A program made the translations under genes and the position numbers. A stretch of DNA of 64,000 nt from JAIQFR01 sp041494445 (lineage in GTDB: Bacteria; Acidobacteriota; Polarisedimenticolia; Polarisedimenticolales; JAIQFR01), in NCBI GenBank assembly GCA_041494445.1, contig JBGQAU010000001.1, positions 42,065-106,064 on the forward strand, given 5' to 3'. Under the pieces are notes generated by a model. It was not told where the DNA came from, searched no databases, and saw only the letters and a program-made list of their open reading frames with translations. Every line of letters begins with the position of its first letter. Position 1 is the stretch's first letter. Shown here one piece after another: positions 41,090 to 49,701 of the stretch.

Positions 41090-42157
41090 GTGAAGGGAAC
41101 GCTCTCCTTCCATCCGGTGGAACTGGCCTTCTTCGACGAGACCGTCGCTCCCCTTGCGTCCGGTCGCAAAATCGATCCGGAGCCGTTCTTGGCCGAGGCG
41201 ATCAGGGTCCGGAAGATCCACTGGCAGGTTCGCCGGTACACGCGCGCGATCGAGACGGTCCTGGCGGTCGCCGGGCCGCCGCCGCCGCCGGACGGGGCGG
41301 GGCTCTGGGGAAACGTCAAGGCCTACCTGGAGAAGTTCGACTGGCGCCCCGACGACCTCACGAAGCGGGTATTGCAGTCGATCGATCCGGACCTGCACCT
41401 CTACGGCCGCCCGTTCTTCGTTGCGGAGGCGTCCGCGGCGAAGGTGGTGGAGACCGTGGACCGCTATCGCGGCGCTCCGTCGCCCGGAGCGGCCGAGGCG
41501 ATCGCGAAGGAGCAAATCGCGCGCCTCGATCCGGAGCTTTCGCACGGGCTCGCTCCCGAGGACGGGCCTGACCTCTGCCCGGACAGTCTTCACCGCGCCG
41601 ACCTCCTGGGAGCGCTCGCGCGGATCCACGAGATCGCCTCGGCGGCGCGCGCCGGACGGGTCTTTACCGATGGACAGGCCGAAGCGAGGCCGGCCGTCGA
41701 GGTGCTGCGCGACGAGATGCCGTGGCGCGCCGTGAGCCTCCACGCGCGCATCGTCCCGTTCTGGACCGCCCGGGGGGTGGACGGTCTCGAGACGATCTGC
41801 CGCGCCGCGCGTGTGCTCGCGCCGGACTCCCTCGTCCCCGCGTGGCGGCTGTTCGCCGGGGCCTGCGACGAGTTCCCGGACCTCAAGGCATCGCTGCACC
41901 AGGAGGTCAAGGGGGAGCGGGACGTCGGCGCCTTCGTCGCCCCCCAGGACGTCCCGCGGCTGCTGGACTTCCTGAACGCGGAGGGCGCCCGGATCATCGA
42001 GGCGGCCGCCCGGCAGGACGAGGGACGGGCCTGCGCCACGCTGCTCCACAAGATCCGGGAGTGCGCCGCCTACGCGGTCCGACACGGCCTGGGCTACCTC
42101 GAGGCTTCGGGGATCCTCCCGCCCGATCTCGAAGAGGGCTTTACGGCGGGCGGCTGA
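41090..42157 (+). CDS. Uncharacterised cytoplasmic protein
   Basis: 355 aa from GTG 41090; upstream codons in frame belong to the repeat element. I do not recognise the family. It is rich in charged residues and predicted helices, with no signal peptide or membrane segment. Landmarks: VKGTLSFHPVELAFFDETVAPLASGRKIDPEPFL at the N-terminus, a proline run (GPPPPPDG) near residue 65, CPDSLHRADLLGALARIHEIA near 165-185, and a cysteine/histidine-containing C-terminal part (ATLLHKIRECAAYAVRHGLGYLE). A TAGACT box lies at 41056-41061. It is convergent with the CDF transporter gene. Function unknown. Confidence 0.75.
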   Translation: MKGTLSFHPVELAFFDETVAPLASGRKIDPEPFLAEAIRVRKIHWQVRRYTRAIETVLAVAGPPPPPDGAGLWGNVKAYLEKFDWRPDDLTKRVLQSIDPDLHLYGRPFFVAEASAAKVVETVDRYRGAPSPGAAEAIAKEQIARLDPELSHGLAPEDGPDLCPDSLHRADLLGALARIHEIASAARAGRVFTDGQAEARPAVEVLRDEMPWRAVSLHARIVPFWTARGVDGLETICRAARVLAPDSLVPAWRLFAGACDEFPDLKASLHQEVKGERDVGAFVAPQDVPRLLDFLNAEGARIIEAAARQDEGRACATLLHKIRECAAYAVRHGLGYLEASGILPPDLEEGFTAGG

Positions 42158-42181
42158 CCCTCCCCCACCCCCGGCCCGCGC

Positions 42182-43654
42182 TCAGATTCCCGGAGCGCCG
42201 CCCCGCTCGGCGGTGAGCCGCCGGCTGCCGAAGGGCTCCGCGTGCACCGCGATCCGCGTGAGCTCCGGGACCGCATCCCGGAAGGCACTCTCCAGGCGAT
42301 CGGTCAGCTCGTGCGCCTCCGCGAGCGATGTGTCCGCCGGCACGAAGCAGTGGCACGAGAGGTACACTCCGGCCGCGGTCCGCGCGAGCATCATGTCGTG
42401 GACCGACCCTTCGCCCGCCAGGCTCCGGGCGACTGCGAGGACCCGCACCTCGAGATCGCGGCGCACCGCGTCGTCGAGGCTCCCCACGGACTCCGGGGTC
42501 TCCTCGTGCAGCTCCAGATGGATGTCCACCCGCCCCACCCCGGCGACCTCGCGCAGGATCCGGGCCTCGACCCGGTCCGCGATCGCGTGTCCCTCGCCGA
42601 GGCTCATGTTGCCCGGCAGCTCGAGGTGGAGGTCCGCGTGGACGCGGGGCGGCTCGCCGCGGATCGTGATGTTGTGCCCGTGCACACCTTCCATGGCGAC
42701 CGCGGTCGCGACCCTCTGGTGCAGGGACTCGCTGCCGTCCTGCCGCGCCTTGAGCTCCACGGTGACGCCGGCGTTCGAGCCGACCACGGCAACGACCCGC
42801 TCGCGCGCGCCCTGCGCGATCCTCTCCGCCTCGGCGAGAGGCAGCCCTCGCTCGACGGCCAGCTCCACGTCGGCGAACACCCGGTCGCCGGCCTGGCGCA
42901 GGCGGACGCGCGGCGCGCCCTCCTGCCCCTCGACCCCCTCGAGTGCCGCGACGACCAGGTCGGTCAGCCGGGAGGGGGCGCGGTCGAGGAGCATGTCCGC
43001 GGCACGGCGTCCCAGCTTCCAGGAGAGCGCGAGGACGATCAGAGCCACGAGGCTGGCCGCGACCGGGTCGGCCAGCGTGAGCCAGGGCACACCCATTTCC
43101 CGGGCGAGAAGAACGCCGAGGAGCCCCGCGACGACCACCGACGACGAGGCGATGTCCGTGCTGAAGTGCAGGGCGTCCGCCTCGAGCGCCTGGCTTCCGC
43201 TCTTCCGGGCGACCCGCCTCAGGTCCCGCGAACGCAGGATGTCCACGACGATGGATACGCCCATGACCGCGAACGCCCAGAGCGAGGGGTCGACCTCCGG
43301 CCCGGCGCCGAGGATCCGCCTGGAGGCCTCCCACAGGATCCAGAAGGAGGTCAGCACCAGCAGCAGCGTCTCGCCCAGGGCCGTGAGATTCTCGATCTTG
43401 CCGTGGCCGTACGGGTGCTCCTCGTCGGGCGGACGCCAGGAGGTCCGCACCGCGAACCAGGTCATCGCCGCCGCCACGAGGTCCAGCGCCGAGTGCGCCG
43501 CCTCCGCCAGGATGCCGAGGGAACCGGTGGCGAGCCCCGCCGCGACCTTGATCGCGGTCAGCGTGAGTCCGGCCCAGACCGAGCGGCCGGCTGCCCGCTG
43601 CTTCTCGCGGATGAGCGCCGCCCGTTCCGCGTCGAGATCATCGATTCCGGTCAC
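42182..43654 (-). CDS. Cation diffusion facilitator with three tandem cytoplasmic domains
   Basis: 490 aa, much longer than the usual ~300. Residues ~20-215 are the six-helix CDF transporter with metal-site pairs HSALD (54-58) and HFSTD (163-167), the HxxxD/HxxxD type seen in zinc exporters, and HPYGHGKIE after helix 2. The C-terminal ferredoxin-like dimerisation domain is present three times, at about 229-302, 311-383 and 401-473, each ending in a strand such as VTVELK, VDIHLEL or IAVHAEP and containing a 'V.AD.HLELP..LSL.EAH.IAD.VE' pattern. GTG 43654 has GGAGGAAGC upstream. Likely a proton-driven exporter of zinc or a similar ion. Confidence 0.88.
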   Translation of the reverse strand: MTGIDDLDAERAALIREKQRAAGRSVWAGLTLTAIKVAAGLATGSLGILAEAAHSALDLVAAAMTWFAVRTSWRPPDEEHPYGHGKIENLTALGETLLLVLTSFWILWEASRRILGAGPEVDPSLWAFAVMGVSIVVDILRSRDLRRVARKSGSQALEADALHFSTDIASSSVVVAGLLGVLLAREMGVPWLTLADPVAASLVALIVLALSWKLGRRAADMLLDRAPSRLTDLVVAALEGVEGQEGAPRVRLRQAGDRVFADVELAVERGLPLAEAERIAQGARERVVAVVGSNAGVTVELKARQDGSESLHQRVATAVAMEGVHGHNITIRGEPPRVHADLHLELPGNMSLGEGHAIADRVEARILREVAGVGRVDIHLELHEETPESVGSLDDAVRRDLEVRVLAVARSLAGEGSVHDMMLARTAAGVYLSCHCFVPADTSLAEAHELTDRLESAFRDAVPELTRIAVHAEPFGSRRLTAERGGAPGI

Positions 43655-43874
43655 GCTTCCTCCGGGGAACGCGCGCGAGCCTCTTCTTGTATCAGAAGCC
43701 CGGCGCCGTGGAAAGCGGCGACGAAGCCGTTGCCGGAGGAGGGCCACTGGTGACACAATCCACCCGCGGAAGCCGGGCCAAGGCGGGGCGCTGCTCCGGA
43801 CGGAGGCGAGGACATCGGGGGAGTTGGCCCGGGGGTCGTCCCGCCGGCCTCTTGTCCCCGCCGGAACGTCGTCC

Positions 43875-45302
43875 ATGAACTCGATCCGAACGCCGGTCTC
43901 GTTGGCGGCGGAGCGCGCGGTCCGGTACCTGCGCGATCGGCGAGAGCCCGTCGGCAGCGGGGAGCTCGCACACGCCGTCCTGAGGACACGGGTGCGGGAC
44001 GAGGAGATGGCGCGCCGGGTCCTCGAGACCGCGTTCGCCTCGGACCCGAGGCTCTCCTTCGAGGACGGAGCCTGGCGCGTGCGCGCCGTGCGGACCGCCC
44101 GGGCCGGCGCGGCGGGGCCGGCGCACGCGGCTCCCACCGAGCCCCCCCGCGTGCTGCTCCTGGTCCGGGGAGGAAGTCTCTCGCGAGGGTCCGGGTTCAC
44201 GATCAACGATGTCGCCGCGATCCGGATCGAGGGGGACATCGTGGTGGCGGCCTGCGGGGGCGAGGTGATCGGTCGCTCCGCGGGCACGGACCTCAAGCAC
44301 GCGGTCCGGGAGATCCTCGTGGGCGCGGTCCCCGTTCTCCACGATCCTCCCGGCGCGGTCGCCGCGCTCGAGCGGTGGATCGACGAGCCGCTCGACTCGC
44401 CGGTCTCGCTCCGCCGGCTCGGCCAGGATCGCCTCGGCCTCGCCGCGCGGCACGACCTCGAGGCCCTGGTGGCCCGGCTCGATCTCCCCTGGCGCGACTC
44501 CGACGATCCGCTCGATCTCGTCGAGACGGTGGACGCTGCCCTCTCGGCGCTAAGGCGCCCCGGAGAGGATCTCGACGCGCTCAGGACCGCCTGCCGGCGC
44601 GGCGCCCCTCCGCCGGACTGGTCGCGCTTCGCGTTCGGCAGGGAGTTCCTCCGGGAGATCCCTCACGTGGCCGGGACCTACCGGTTCTACGACGCGCAGG
44701 GGGACCTTCTCTACGTCGGCAAGTCCAGGAACCTCCACGCCCGGGTCGGATCCTACTTCCGCGAGGTGCGCTCCCGCCCCGCCCGCGTCCAGGGGCTTCT
44801 GGACGCCCTGCACCGGATCGAGCTCACGCCCGTGGGCTCGGACCTCGAGGCGGTGCTCCGGGAGGCGGCGGCAATCCGCCGCCGGCGCCCCTCCCACAAC
44901 GTGCAGCGGAAGCAGCACCCGCGCCGCAGGCACGAGGCCCGGCTCCGCTCGATCCTGATCCTCGAGCCGGCGTCTCCCCCGAATGTCCTGTGGGCCTACC
45001 TCCTTCGCGACGCGCGGCTCCTCGACCGAGTGGGGATCGGCCGGAGGGGCGGCGGGCTCCGGCGGATTCAGCGGATTCTCGAATCCCGGTTCTTCTCGTA
45101 CGAGCCCGGCCCGGCGACGCCCCCGGGCCCCGACGTGGACGTCGACGTGGTCGCGCGGTGGCTCGCGCAGAACCGGGACCGGGTGGTCGCCTTCGATCCC
45201 ACCCAACTGCGCTCGGCGCGGGAGGTCATCACGCGCCTCAGACTGTTCCTCGCGCAGGGAACCCCCTTCGAGCCGGACGGCACGCCCACCACCGTCCGCT
45301 GA
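43875..45302 (+). CDS. GIY-YIG nuclease domain protein
   Basis: 475 aa. The UvrC/Cho-type GIY-YIG domain is at ~265-345: GTYRFYDAQGDLLYVGKSRNLHARVGSYF, with Tyr280, Arg285 and Glu325 (SDLEAVLREAAAIRRRRPSHNVQ) in the catalytic positions. Residues 1-70 look like a winged-helix domain. Residues ~92-220 have the length and some spacing of a DnaQ-like exonuclease (VLLLVRGGSLSRGSGFTINDVAAIRI, then ARHDLEALVARLDLP), but the DxE metal motif is gone. DnaQ-plus-GIY-YIG fusions are known in bacteria, so this may be one with an inactive exonuclease. It probably acts in DNA repair. Confidence 0.75.
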   Translation: MNSIRTPVSLAAERAVRYLRDRREPVGSGELAHAVLRTRVRDEEMARRVLETAFASDPRLSFEDGAWRVRAVRTARAGAAGPAHAAPTEPPRVLLLVRGGSLSRGSGFTINDVAAIRIEGDIVVAACGGEVIGRSAGTDLKHAVREILVGAVPVLHDPPGAVAALERWIDEPLDSPVSLRRLGQDRLGLAARHDLEALVARLDLPWRDSDDPLDLVETVDAALSALRRPGEDLDALRTACRRGAPPPDWSRFAFGREFLREIPHVAGTYRFYDAQGDLLYVGKSRNLHARVGSYFREVRSRPARVQGLLDALHRIELTPVGSDLEAVLREAAAIRRRRPSHNVQRKQHPRRRHEARLRSILILEPASPPNVLWAYLLRDARLLDRVGIGRRGGGLRRIQRILESRFFSYEPGPATPPGPDVDVDVVARWLAQNRDRVVAFDPTQLRSAREVITRLRLFLAQGTPFEPDGTPTTVR

Positions 45303-45376
45303 CCGCGGCGGCGCCACCCGCGCTGGTATACTGGCGCGCGGCGCGACGGGTCCGCTGTCCGCGCCGGCGCCAGACG

Positions 45377-46690
45377 ATGACCGCACTTTATATTCTCCTC
45401 GCGCTCGGACTGGTCCTGCTCAACGCGTTCTTCGTGGCCACCGAGTTCGCGATCGTCAAGGTCCGCGACACCCGGATAGAAGAGCTCGTGGAGGGGGGCC
45501 TCAAGCGGGCCGCCGCGGTCCAGAAGGTCCTCCGGAACCTCAACGCGTACCTTTCCGCCTGCCAGCTCGGCATCACCATCGCATCCCTCGGCCTGGGATG
45601 GGTCGGCGAGCCGGCCTTCGGTTGGCTGATCGAGCCGCTGTTCCCCGGAGGCGGCCCGGAGCGGAGCCTGGCGGTGCGCTCCGCCTCGCTGACCGCCGCC
45701 TTCCTCGTCATCACGGCGCTCCACGTCGTCGTGGGCGAGCAGGCGCCGAAGATCCTCGCCTTGGAGCGCCCGGAGGCGATCGCGCTCCTCGTCTCGCGGC
45801 CGATCCGGATCTTCCACGCCACGTTCTTCCCTCTGATCGCGCTGCTGAACTGGGCGGCGGGAATCACGGTGCGCGCGCTCGGGCTCGCCCCTGCCGCCGC
45901 CGCGGACGGTGCCGCGCACAGCGGAGAGGAGCTGCGCATGATCCTCGCGGGGAGCCACGCCGCCGGAGCGATCTCCACGACCCACGCCAGGCTCCTCGAG
46001 AACGCGCTGGACTTCGCCGACCGGACGGTGCGCCAGATCATGGTGCCGCGAGGCGACGTGGAGTTCCTCGACGTGAACCGCCTCTACGCGGCCAACCTCG
46101 CGGTGGCCCGGGCCGGCGGGCACACCCGTTACCCGCTCTGCGACGGCGACCTCGACCACGTGATCGGCGTCGTGAACATCAAGGACCTGTTCCTGTCGCC
46201 GCCGAGGAGCGGGGAAGAGGCGGACTTGAAGGCGGTGGCGCGGGAGCCGCTGCTCCTGCCCGAGAGCCTGCGGCTCGAGCGGGCGCTCGCGCTGTTCCAG
46301 AAGCGACACCTCCACCTCGGGATCGTGCTGGACGAGTACGGCGGGACTTCGGGCATGGTCACCCTCGAAGACGTGCTGGAAGAGCTTACGGGCGAGATCC
46401 AGGACGAGTTCGACCAGGAGCCGCCCAAGGTCCTGGACATCGGCGCGGGCCGCTTCTCGGTGGACGCCGCCCTCCCGCTGGACGAGATCGAGGAGAAGCT
46501 GGGGATCATGGAGGAAGTGGACGAGGAGGTGGACACGCTGGGCGGGCTCGCCGTCGCGCGTCTCGGGAGAATCGCGAAGGTCGGGGACGCCGTGGAGCTC
46601 GGGGGGCGTCGCGTCGAGGTCACGCGGGTCCGCGGCCGCCGCATCCTGCGGCTGCTGGTGCACCCGCCGGAGGAATCGGGGGAGGCATGA
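45377..46690 (+). CDS. CNNM/CorC (HlyC) family membrane protein with CBS domains
   Basis: 437 aa. A DUF21/CNNM membrane domain (residues 1-~190: LLNAFFVATEFAIVKVRDTRIEEL, YLSACQLGITIASLGLGWVGEPAF, HVVVGEQAPKILALERPE) is followed by two CBS domains (IMVPRGDVEFLDVN; VIGVVNIKDLFL; LGIVLDEYGGTSGMVTLEDVLEELTGEIQDEFD) and a C-terminal CorC_HlyC domain (GRFSVDAALPLDEIEEKLGI...DTLGGLAVARLGRI). Members take part in magnesium or cobalt efflux and sense nucleotide through the CBS pair. A TATACT box lies at 45327-45332. Confidence 0.93.
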   Translation: MTALYILLALGLVLLNAFFVATEFAIVKVRDTRIEELVEGGLKRAAAVQKVLRNLNAYLSACQLGITIASLGLGWVGEPAFGWLIEPLFPGGGPERSLAVRSASLTAAFLVITALHVVVGEQAPKILALERPEAIALLVSRPIRIFHATFFPLIALLNWAAGITVRALGLAPAAAADGAAHSGEELRMILAGSHAAGAISTTHARLLENALDFADRTVRQIMVPRGDVEFLDVNRLYAANLAVARAGGHTRYPLCDGDLDHVIGVVNIKDLFLSPPRSGEEADLKAVAREPLLLPESLRLERALALFQKRHLHLGIVLDEYGGTSGMVTLEDVLEELTGEIQDEFDQEPPKVLDIGAGRFSVDAALPLDEIEEKLGIMEEVDEEVDTLGGLAVARLGRIAKVGDAVELGGRRVEVTRVRGRRILRLLVHPPEESGEA

Positions 46691-46764
46691 CCGTGCGAGC
46701 GAGCAAGGTCGCGGAGCCCGGCGGTCCGCAGCCCGAGCGCTCGGGATACACTCAGGAGGTCGCA

Positions 46765-47250
46765 ATGAATCTGATTGCGGTGAGGATCGACAAGCCCGCG
46801 GAGATGAACTTCGTGCTCGGCCAATCTCACTTCATCAAGACCGTCGAGGACGTCCACGAGGCGGTGGTCGGCACGGTCCCGTCCGCGAAGTTCGGCCTGG
46901 CGTTCTGCGAGGCGTCCGGGCCGTGCCTCGTGCGGGTCAGCGGGAACGACGAGAAGCTGCAGGCCCTGGCGGCGGCGAACGCGTCCGCGATCGGCGCGGG
47001 GCACTCCTTCATCCTTTTCCTGGAGAACGCCTTCCCGGTGAACGTCCTGAACGCCATCAAAGCGGTCCCCGAGGTCTGCCGGATCTTCTGCGCCACCGCC
47101 AACCCGGCGACGGTGATCGTGACCGAGTACGACGGCGGCCGGGCGATCCTCGGCGTGGTGGACGGCGTCTCGCCGAAGGGGGTGGAGTCTCCGGGAGACC
47201 GGGAGCACCGGTTCGCGTTCCTCCGCAGGATCGGCTACAAGCTGTCCTGA
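46765..47250 (+). CDS. DUF355 adenosine-specific kinase-like protein
   Basis: 161 aa, full length. The family is recognised by MNLIAVRIDKPAEMNFVLGQSHFIKTVEDVHEAVVGTVPSAKFGLAFCEASGPCLVRVSGND, NASAIGAGHSFILFLENAFPVNVLNAIKAVPEVCRIFCATANP and VTEYDGGRAILGVVDG. This family is common in archaea and thermophiles and is annotated as adenosine-specific kinase from structural work. AGGAGG precedes the ATG. It sits between the CNNM gene and the Fur regulator, 10 bases from the latter. Confidence 0.92.
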   Translation: MNLIAVRIDKPAEMNFVLGQSHFIKTVEDVHEAVVGTVPSAKFGLAFCEASGPCLVRVSGNDEKLQALAAANASAIGAGHSFILFLENAFPVNVLNAIKAVPEVCRIFCATANPATVIVTEYDGGRAILGVVDGVSPKGVESPGDREHRFAFLRRIGYKLS

Positions 47251-47260
47251 GCCCGCGCCC

Positions 47261-47725
47261 ATGAAGCGACACCCGGACGGGAGCGGTTCGCTCGTCGAGC
47301 GCATGAGGACCCGGGGCCTGAGGCTCACGGGCCAGCGGCGCCTCCTGGCGGAGCTGCTCGACGGGGCCGAGACGCACCTCGACGCGGAGACGGTGTTCCG
47401 GCTCGCGCGGCGCCGCGACCCGAGCATCCACCGGGCCACCGTGTACCGCACGCTCAACCGGCTGAAGCGGCTCGGTCTCGTGGACGAGCTGGACCTCATG
47501 CACGTGACCGGGGAGCGCCACTTCTACGAGGTGCGCCCCAGCGAGTTCCACATCCACCTGGTCTGCACGTCCTGCGGCCGTGTGGAGGAGCCGGGAGGAG
47601 CCTTCTGGGAGGATCTCAGGCGGAGGGTCGAGAGGGAGACGGGCTTTACGCCCGAGGTCGTGCGGCTCGAGATGGGCGGCCTCTGCTCGCGGTGCCGCGG
47701 TCGCAAGGCCGAGTCCCGGGGGTGA
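47261..47725 (+). CDS. Fur family transcriptional regulator
   Basis: 154 aa. Winged-helix domain: RMRTRGLRLTGQRRLLAELLDGAETHLDAETVF and HRATVYRTLNRLKRLGLVDEL. The C-terminal metal and dimer domain has GERHFYEVRPSEFHIHLVCTSCGRVEE, and the paired cysteines CTSC and CSRC form a structural zinc site. It may be Fur, Zur or PerR; the sequence alone does not decide. It could regulate the metal transport genes nearby (CNNM at 45377, CDF at 42182). It lies 10 bases after the DUF355 gene in the same direction. Confidence 0.92.
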   Translation: MKRHPDGSGSLVERMRTRGLRLTGQRRLLAELLDGAETHLDAETVFRLARRRDPSIHRATVYRTLNRLKRLGLVDELDLMHVTGERHFYEVRPSEFHIHLVCTSCGRVEEPGGAFWEDLRRRVERETGFTPEVVRLEMGGLCSRCRGRKAESRG

Positions 47726-47750
47726 CGCGCCCCACGAAGAGGAAATGAGA

Positions 47751-48368
47751 ATGCCGATGACGGTTCACGGCTTGATTCGGAAGCATCGCCCCGTCTGGAA
47801 CCTCACCGTCCGGAACCCGTTCGTCAGCGGGGTCCACGACGGGACGTTGCAGCATGAGCTGTTCGACGCGTGGCTCGTCCAGGCCCGCCACCTGCTGGAC
47901 GGTCACTTCGCGCCGGTGTGTCGCCTGCTCGCCTCCGCCCCACGTCGGGACAGACCCTTGCTGCTCGAAGGACTCGAGATCATCCAGGCCGAGCTCGACT
48001 GGTACCGGGGGCTTCTGGCCGAGCGCGGCCTCGACCCTTCCGCTCCGCTCCACCCGATCATGCTCACGATGAAGAACCAGGTGGGCGCGCTCGGCTTCGA
48101 GCCGTACGTCGTCGGGCTCGTCGCGTTCTGGACGCAGGGCAGGACCTACGTGGACGCCTGGACCAGAAAGCGCGAGCCTAGGGGTGCGTACCGAGCGTTT
48201 CTCCGGCGCTGGGGCGATCCGCGCGCCGGAGTCTGGGTGCAGCGCCTCGGCCGCGCCGCGGACCGCGCGCTCGCCGACGCCACGCCGCATGAAAGGATGG
48301 CGGCCGAGGAAGCCTTCCTCCGCGTGGTGCACGACAAGCTCTCGTATTGGGTGATGACGCTGGGCTGA
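47751..48368 (+). CDS. TenA/heme-oxygenase-fold family protein
   Basis: 205 aa, all helical. The opening (HGLIRKHRPVWNLTVRNPFVSGVHDGTLQHELFDAWLVQARHLLDGHFAPVCRLL) follows the TenA pattern of a short helix, NPFVxGxxDGTL, and xxFxxWLxQ. TenA proteins salvage thiamine pyrimidines; the family also includes PqqC-like and other enzymes, and the catalytic cysteine of classic TenA is not evident. ATG 47751 is chosen because AGAGG lies eight bases upstream; ATGs at 47745 and 47757 are alternatives. Its stop directly abuts the convergent stop of the permease gene (TGATCA at 48366-48371). Confidence 0.75.
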   Translation: MPMTVHGLIRKHRPVWNLTVRNPFVSGVHDGTLQHELFDAWLVQARHLLDGHFAPVCRLLASAPRRDRPLLLEGLEIIQAELDWYRGLLAERGLDPSAPLHPIMLTMKNQVGALGFEPYVVGLVAFWTQGRTYVDAWTRKREPRGAYRAFLRRWGDPRAGVWVQRLGRAADRALADATPHERMAAEEAFLRVVHDKLSYWVMTLG

Positions 48369-49691
48369 TCACCTTATCAGCGCATACCGCAGCACGAACA
48401 GCGCTCCGAGCGCGTACACGAGCCACGAGGCTTCCCGCGGACGGCCGGACAGGAGCTTGAGCGCCGGGTACGCGATGAAGCCGAAGGCGATTCCGTCGGC
48501 GATCGACCAGCTGAACGGGATCCCGGCCAGCACCAGGAACGCCGGGAACGACTCGGTGATGTCCGTCCAGTCGACCCTCACGAGGTTCCGCGCCATCAGG
48601 CTCCCGACCACGATCAGGGCCGGAGCCGTGAGGGGCTGCAGCACGGCGCCTCCCTCCACGGGGACCCCGCCGCCCACCATCCGGACCAGTGGCGCCGTGA
48701 AGAGAGCGAGGAGGAACAGCGCACCCGTCACCATGTTCGCGAGGCCGGTCCGCGCCCCCGCCTCGACTCCGGTCGCGCTCTCGATGTACGCGGTCACCGT
48801 GGACGTCCCGAGGAGCGACCCGAGGACGGTGCCGGACGAGTCGGCCATGAGGGCCCTCGTCGCCCGGGGAAGCTTCCCGTCGCGGAGGAAGCCGGCCTGC
48901 TCGCCGATGCCGATCAGCGTGCCGATGGCGTCGAAGACCGCCATGAACAGGAAGAGAACCACCACGTGGATCATCCGCGGGTCGAGCGCGGCGGCGAGGT
49001 CGAGCTTGAACGCCGTGGGCGCGAGCGACGGCGGCGCCGCGAACAGCCCCTGCCACTTCACGAGCCCCGTGCCCCACGCCAGCAGCGTGGCCGCCACGAT
49101 TCCCAGCAGGATCGCCCCCCGGACGCGCCGAGCCATGAGCACCACGGTGACCGCGAGCCCGGCGCACGCCACGAGCGTCGGGAGCCTGCCGAGGCTCGCA
49201 AGGTGCAGGATCCCGCCCGCCGCCGGCTTCTCTACGATTCCGGCGTTGATCATGCCGATGAACGCGATGAAGAGGCCGATGCCGGCTGCAATGGCGTGCT
49301 TCAGGCTCCGGGGGATCGCGTCGATGATCAGCTCCCTTATCCTCAGGAAGGTCAGCAGGAAGAACGCGATCCCGGAGACGAAGACTGCGGCGAGGACCAC
49401 CTGCCACGGCACTCCCATCCCCACGACGACCGTGAGGAAGAAGAAGTTCTCTCCCATCGCGGGGGCCATGGCGATCGGGTAGTTCGCGAGCAGGCCCATC
49501 ACCCAGGTGGCGGCCCAGGCGGACAGGCAGGTGGCGGCCATGACCGCGCCGAAGTCCATCCCGGCCTGGGAGAGCACCGCCGGGTTCACGAAGACGATGT
49601 ACGCCATGGTCATGAACGTGGTCACGCCGCCCAGGATCTCGGCTCGAACGGTCGTCCCGTTCTCCTGCAGATGGAAGATCCTCTCGAGCAT
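48369..49691 (-). CDS. NCS2 family purine permease (AzgA type)
   Basis: 440 aa with ~12-14 membrane segments. Signatures of the AzgA-like group: EILGGVTTFMTMAYIVFVNPAVLSQAGMD, NYPIAMAPAMGENFFF, AIPRSLKHAIAAGIGLFIAFIGMINAGI, FDAIGTLIGIGEQAGFL and GTSTVTAYIESATGVEAGARTGLANMVTG. It probably imports hypoxanthine, guanine or adenine with protons. ATG 49691 is preceded by GAGGTGACC. It follows the HD-domain gene by 10 bases on the same strand, so the two are likely co-transcribed. Confidence 0.93.
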   Translation of the reverse strand: MLERIFHLQENGTTVRAEILGGVTTFMTMAYIVFVNPAVLSQAGMDFGAVMAATCLSAWAATWVMGLLANYPIAMAPAMGENFFFLTVVVGMGVPWQVVLAAVFVSGIAFFLLTFLRIRELIIDAIPRSLKHAIAAGIGLFIAFIGMINAGIVEKPAAGGILHLASLGRLPTLVACAGLAVTVVLMARRVRGAILLGIVAATLLAWGTGLVKWQGLFAAPPSLAPTAFKLDLAAALDPRMIHVVVLFLFMAVFDAIGTLIGIGEQAGFLRDGKLPRATRALMADSSGTVLGSLLGTSTVTAYIESATGVEAGARTGLANMVTGALFLLALFTAPLVRMVGGGVPVEGGAVLQPLTAPALIVVGSLMARNLVRVDWTDITESFPAFLVLAGIPFSWSIADGIAFGFIAYPALKLLSGRPREASWLVYALGALFVLRYALIR

Positions 49692-49701
49692 GGCGGTCAC
49701 C

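Noticed and set aside
42213..43874. Long open frame on the plus strand running into the GIY-YIG gene from within the CDF gene
   Set aside because: It is antisense to a well-supported CDF transporter, has low-complexity Arg/Ser-rich sequence, and the GIY-YIG gene has its own ATG at 43875. GC-rich genomes give such long antisense frames.
43655..43874. 220-base divergent gap searched for RNA genes or small genes
   Set aside because: No tRNA-like cloverleaf, riboswitch or convincing small frame was found; it is probably just promoter space.
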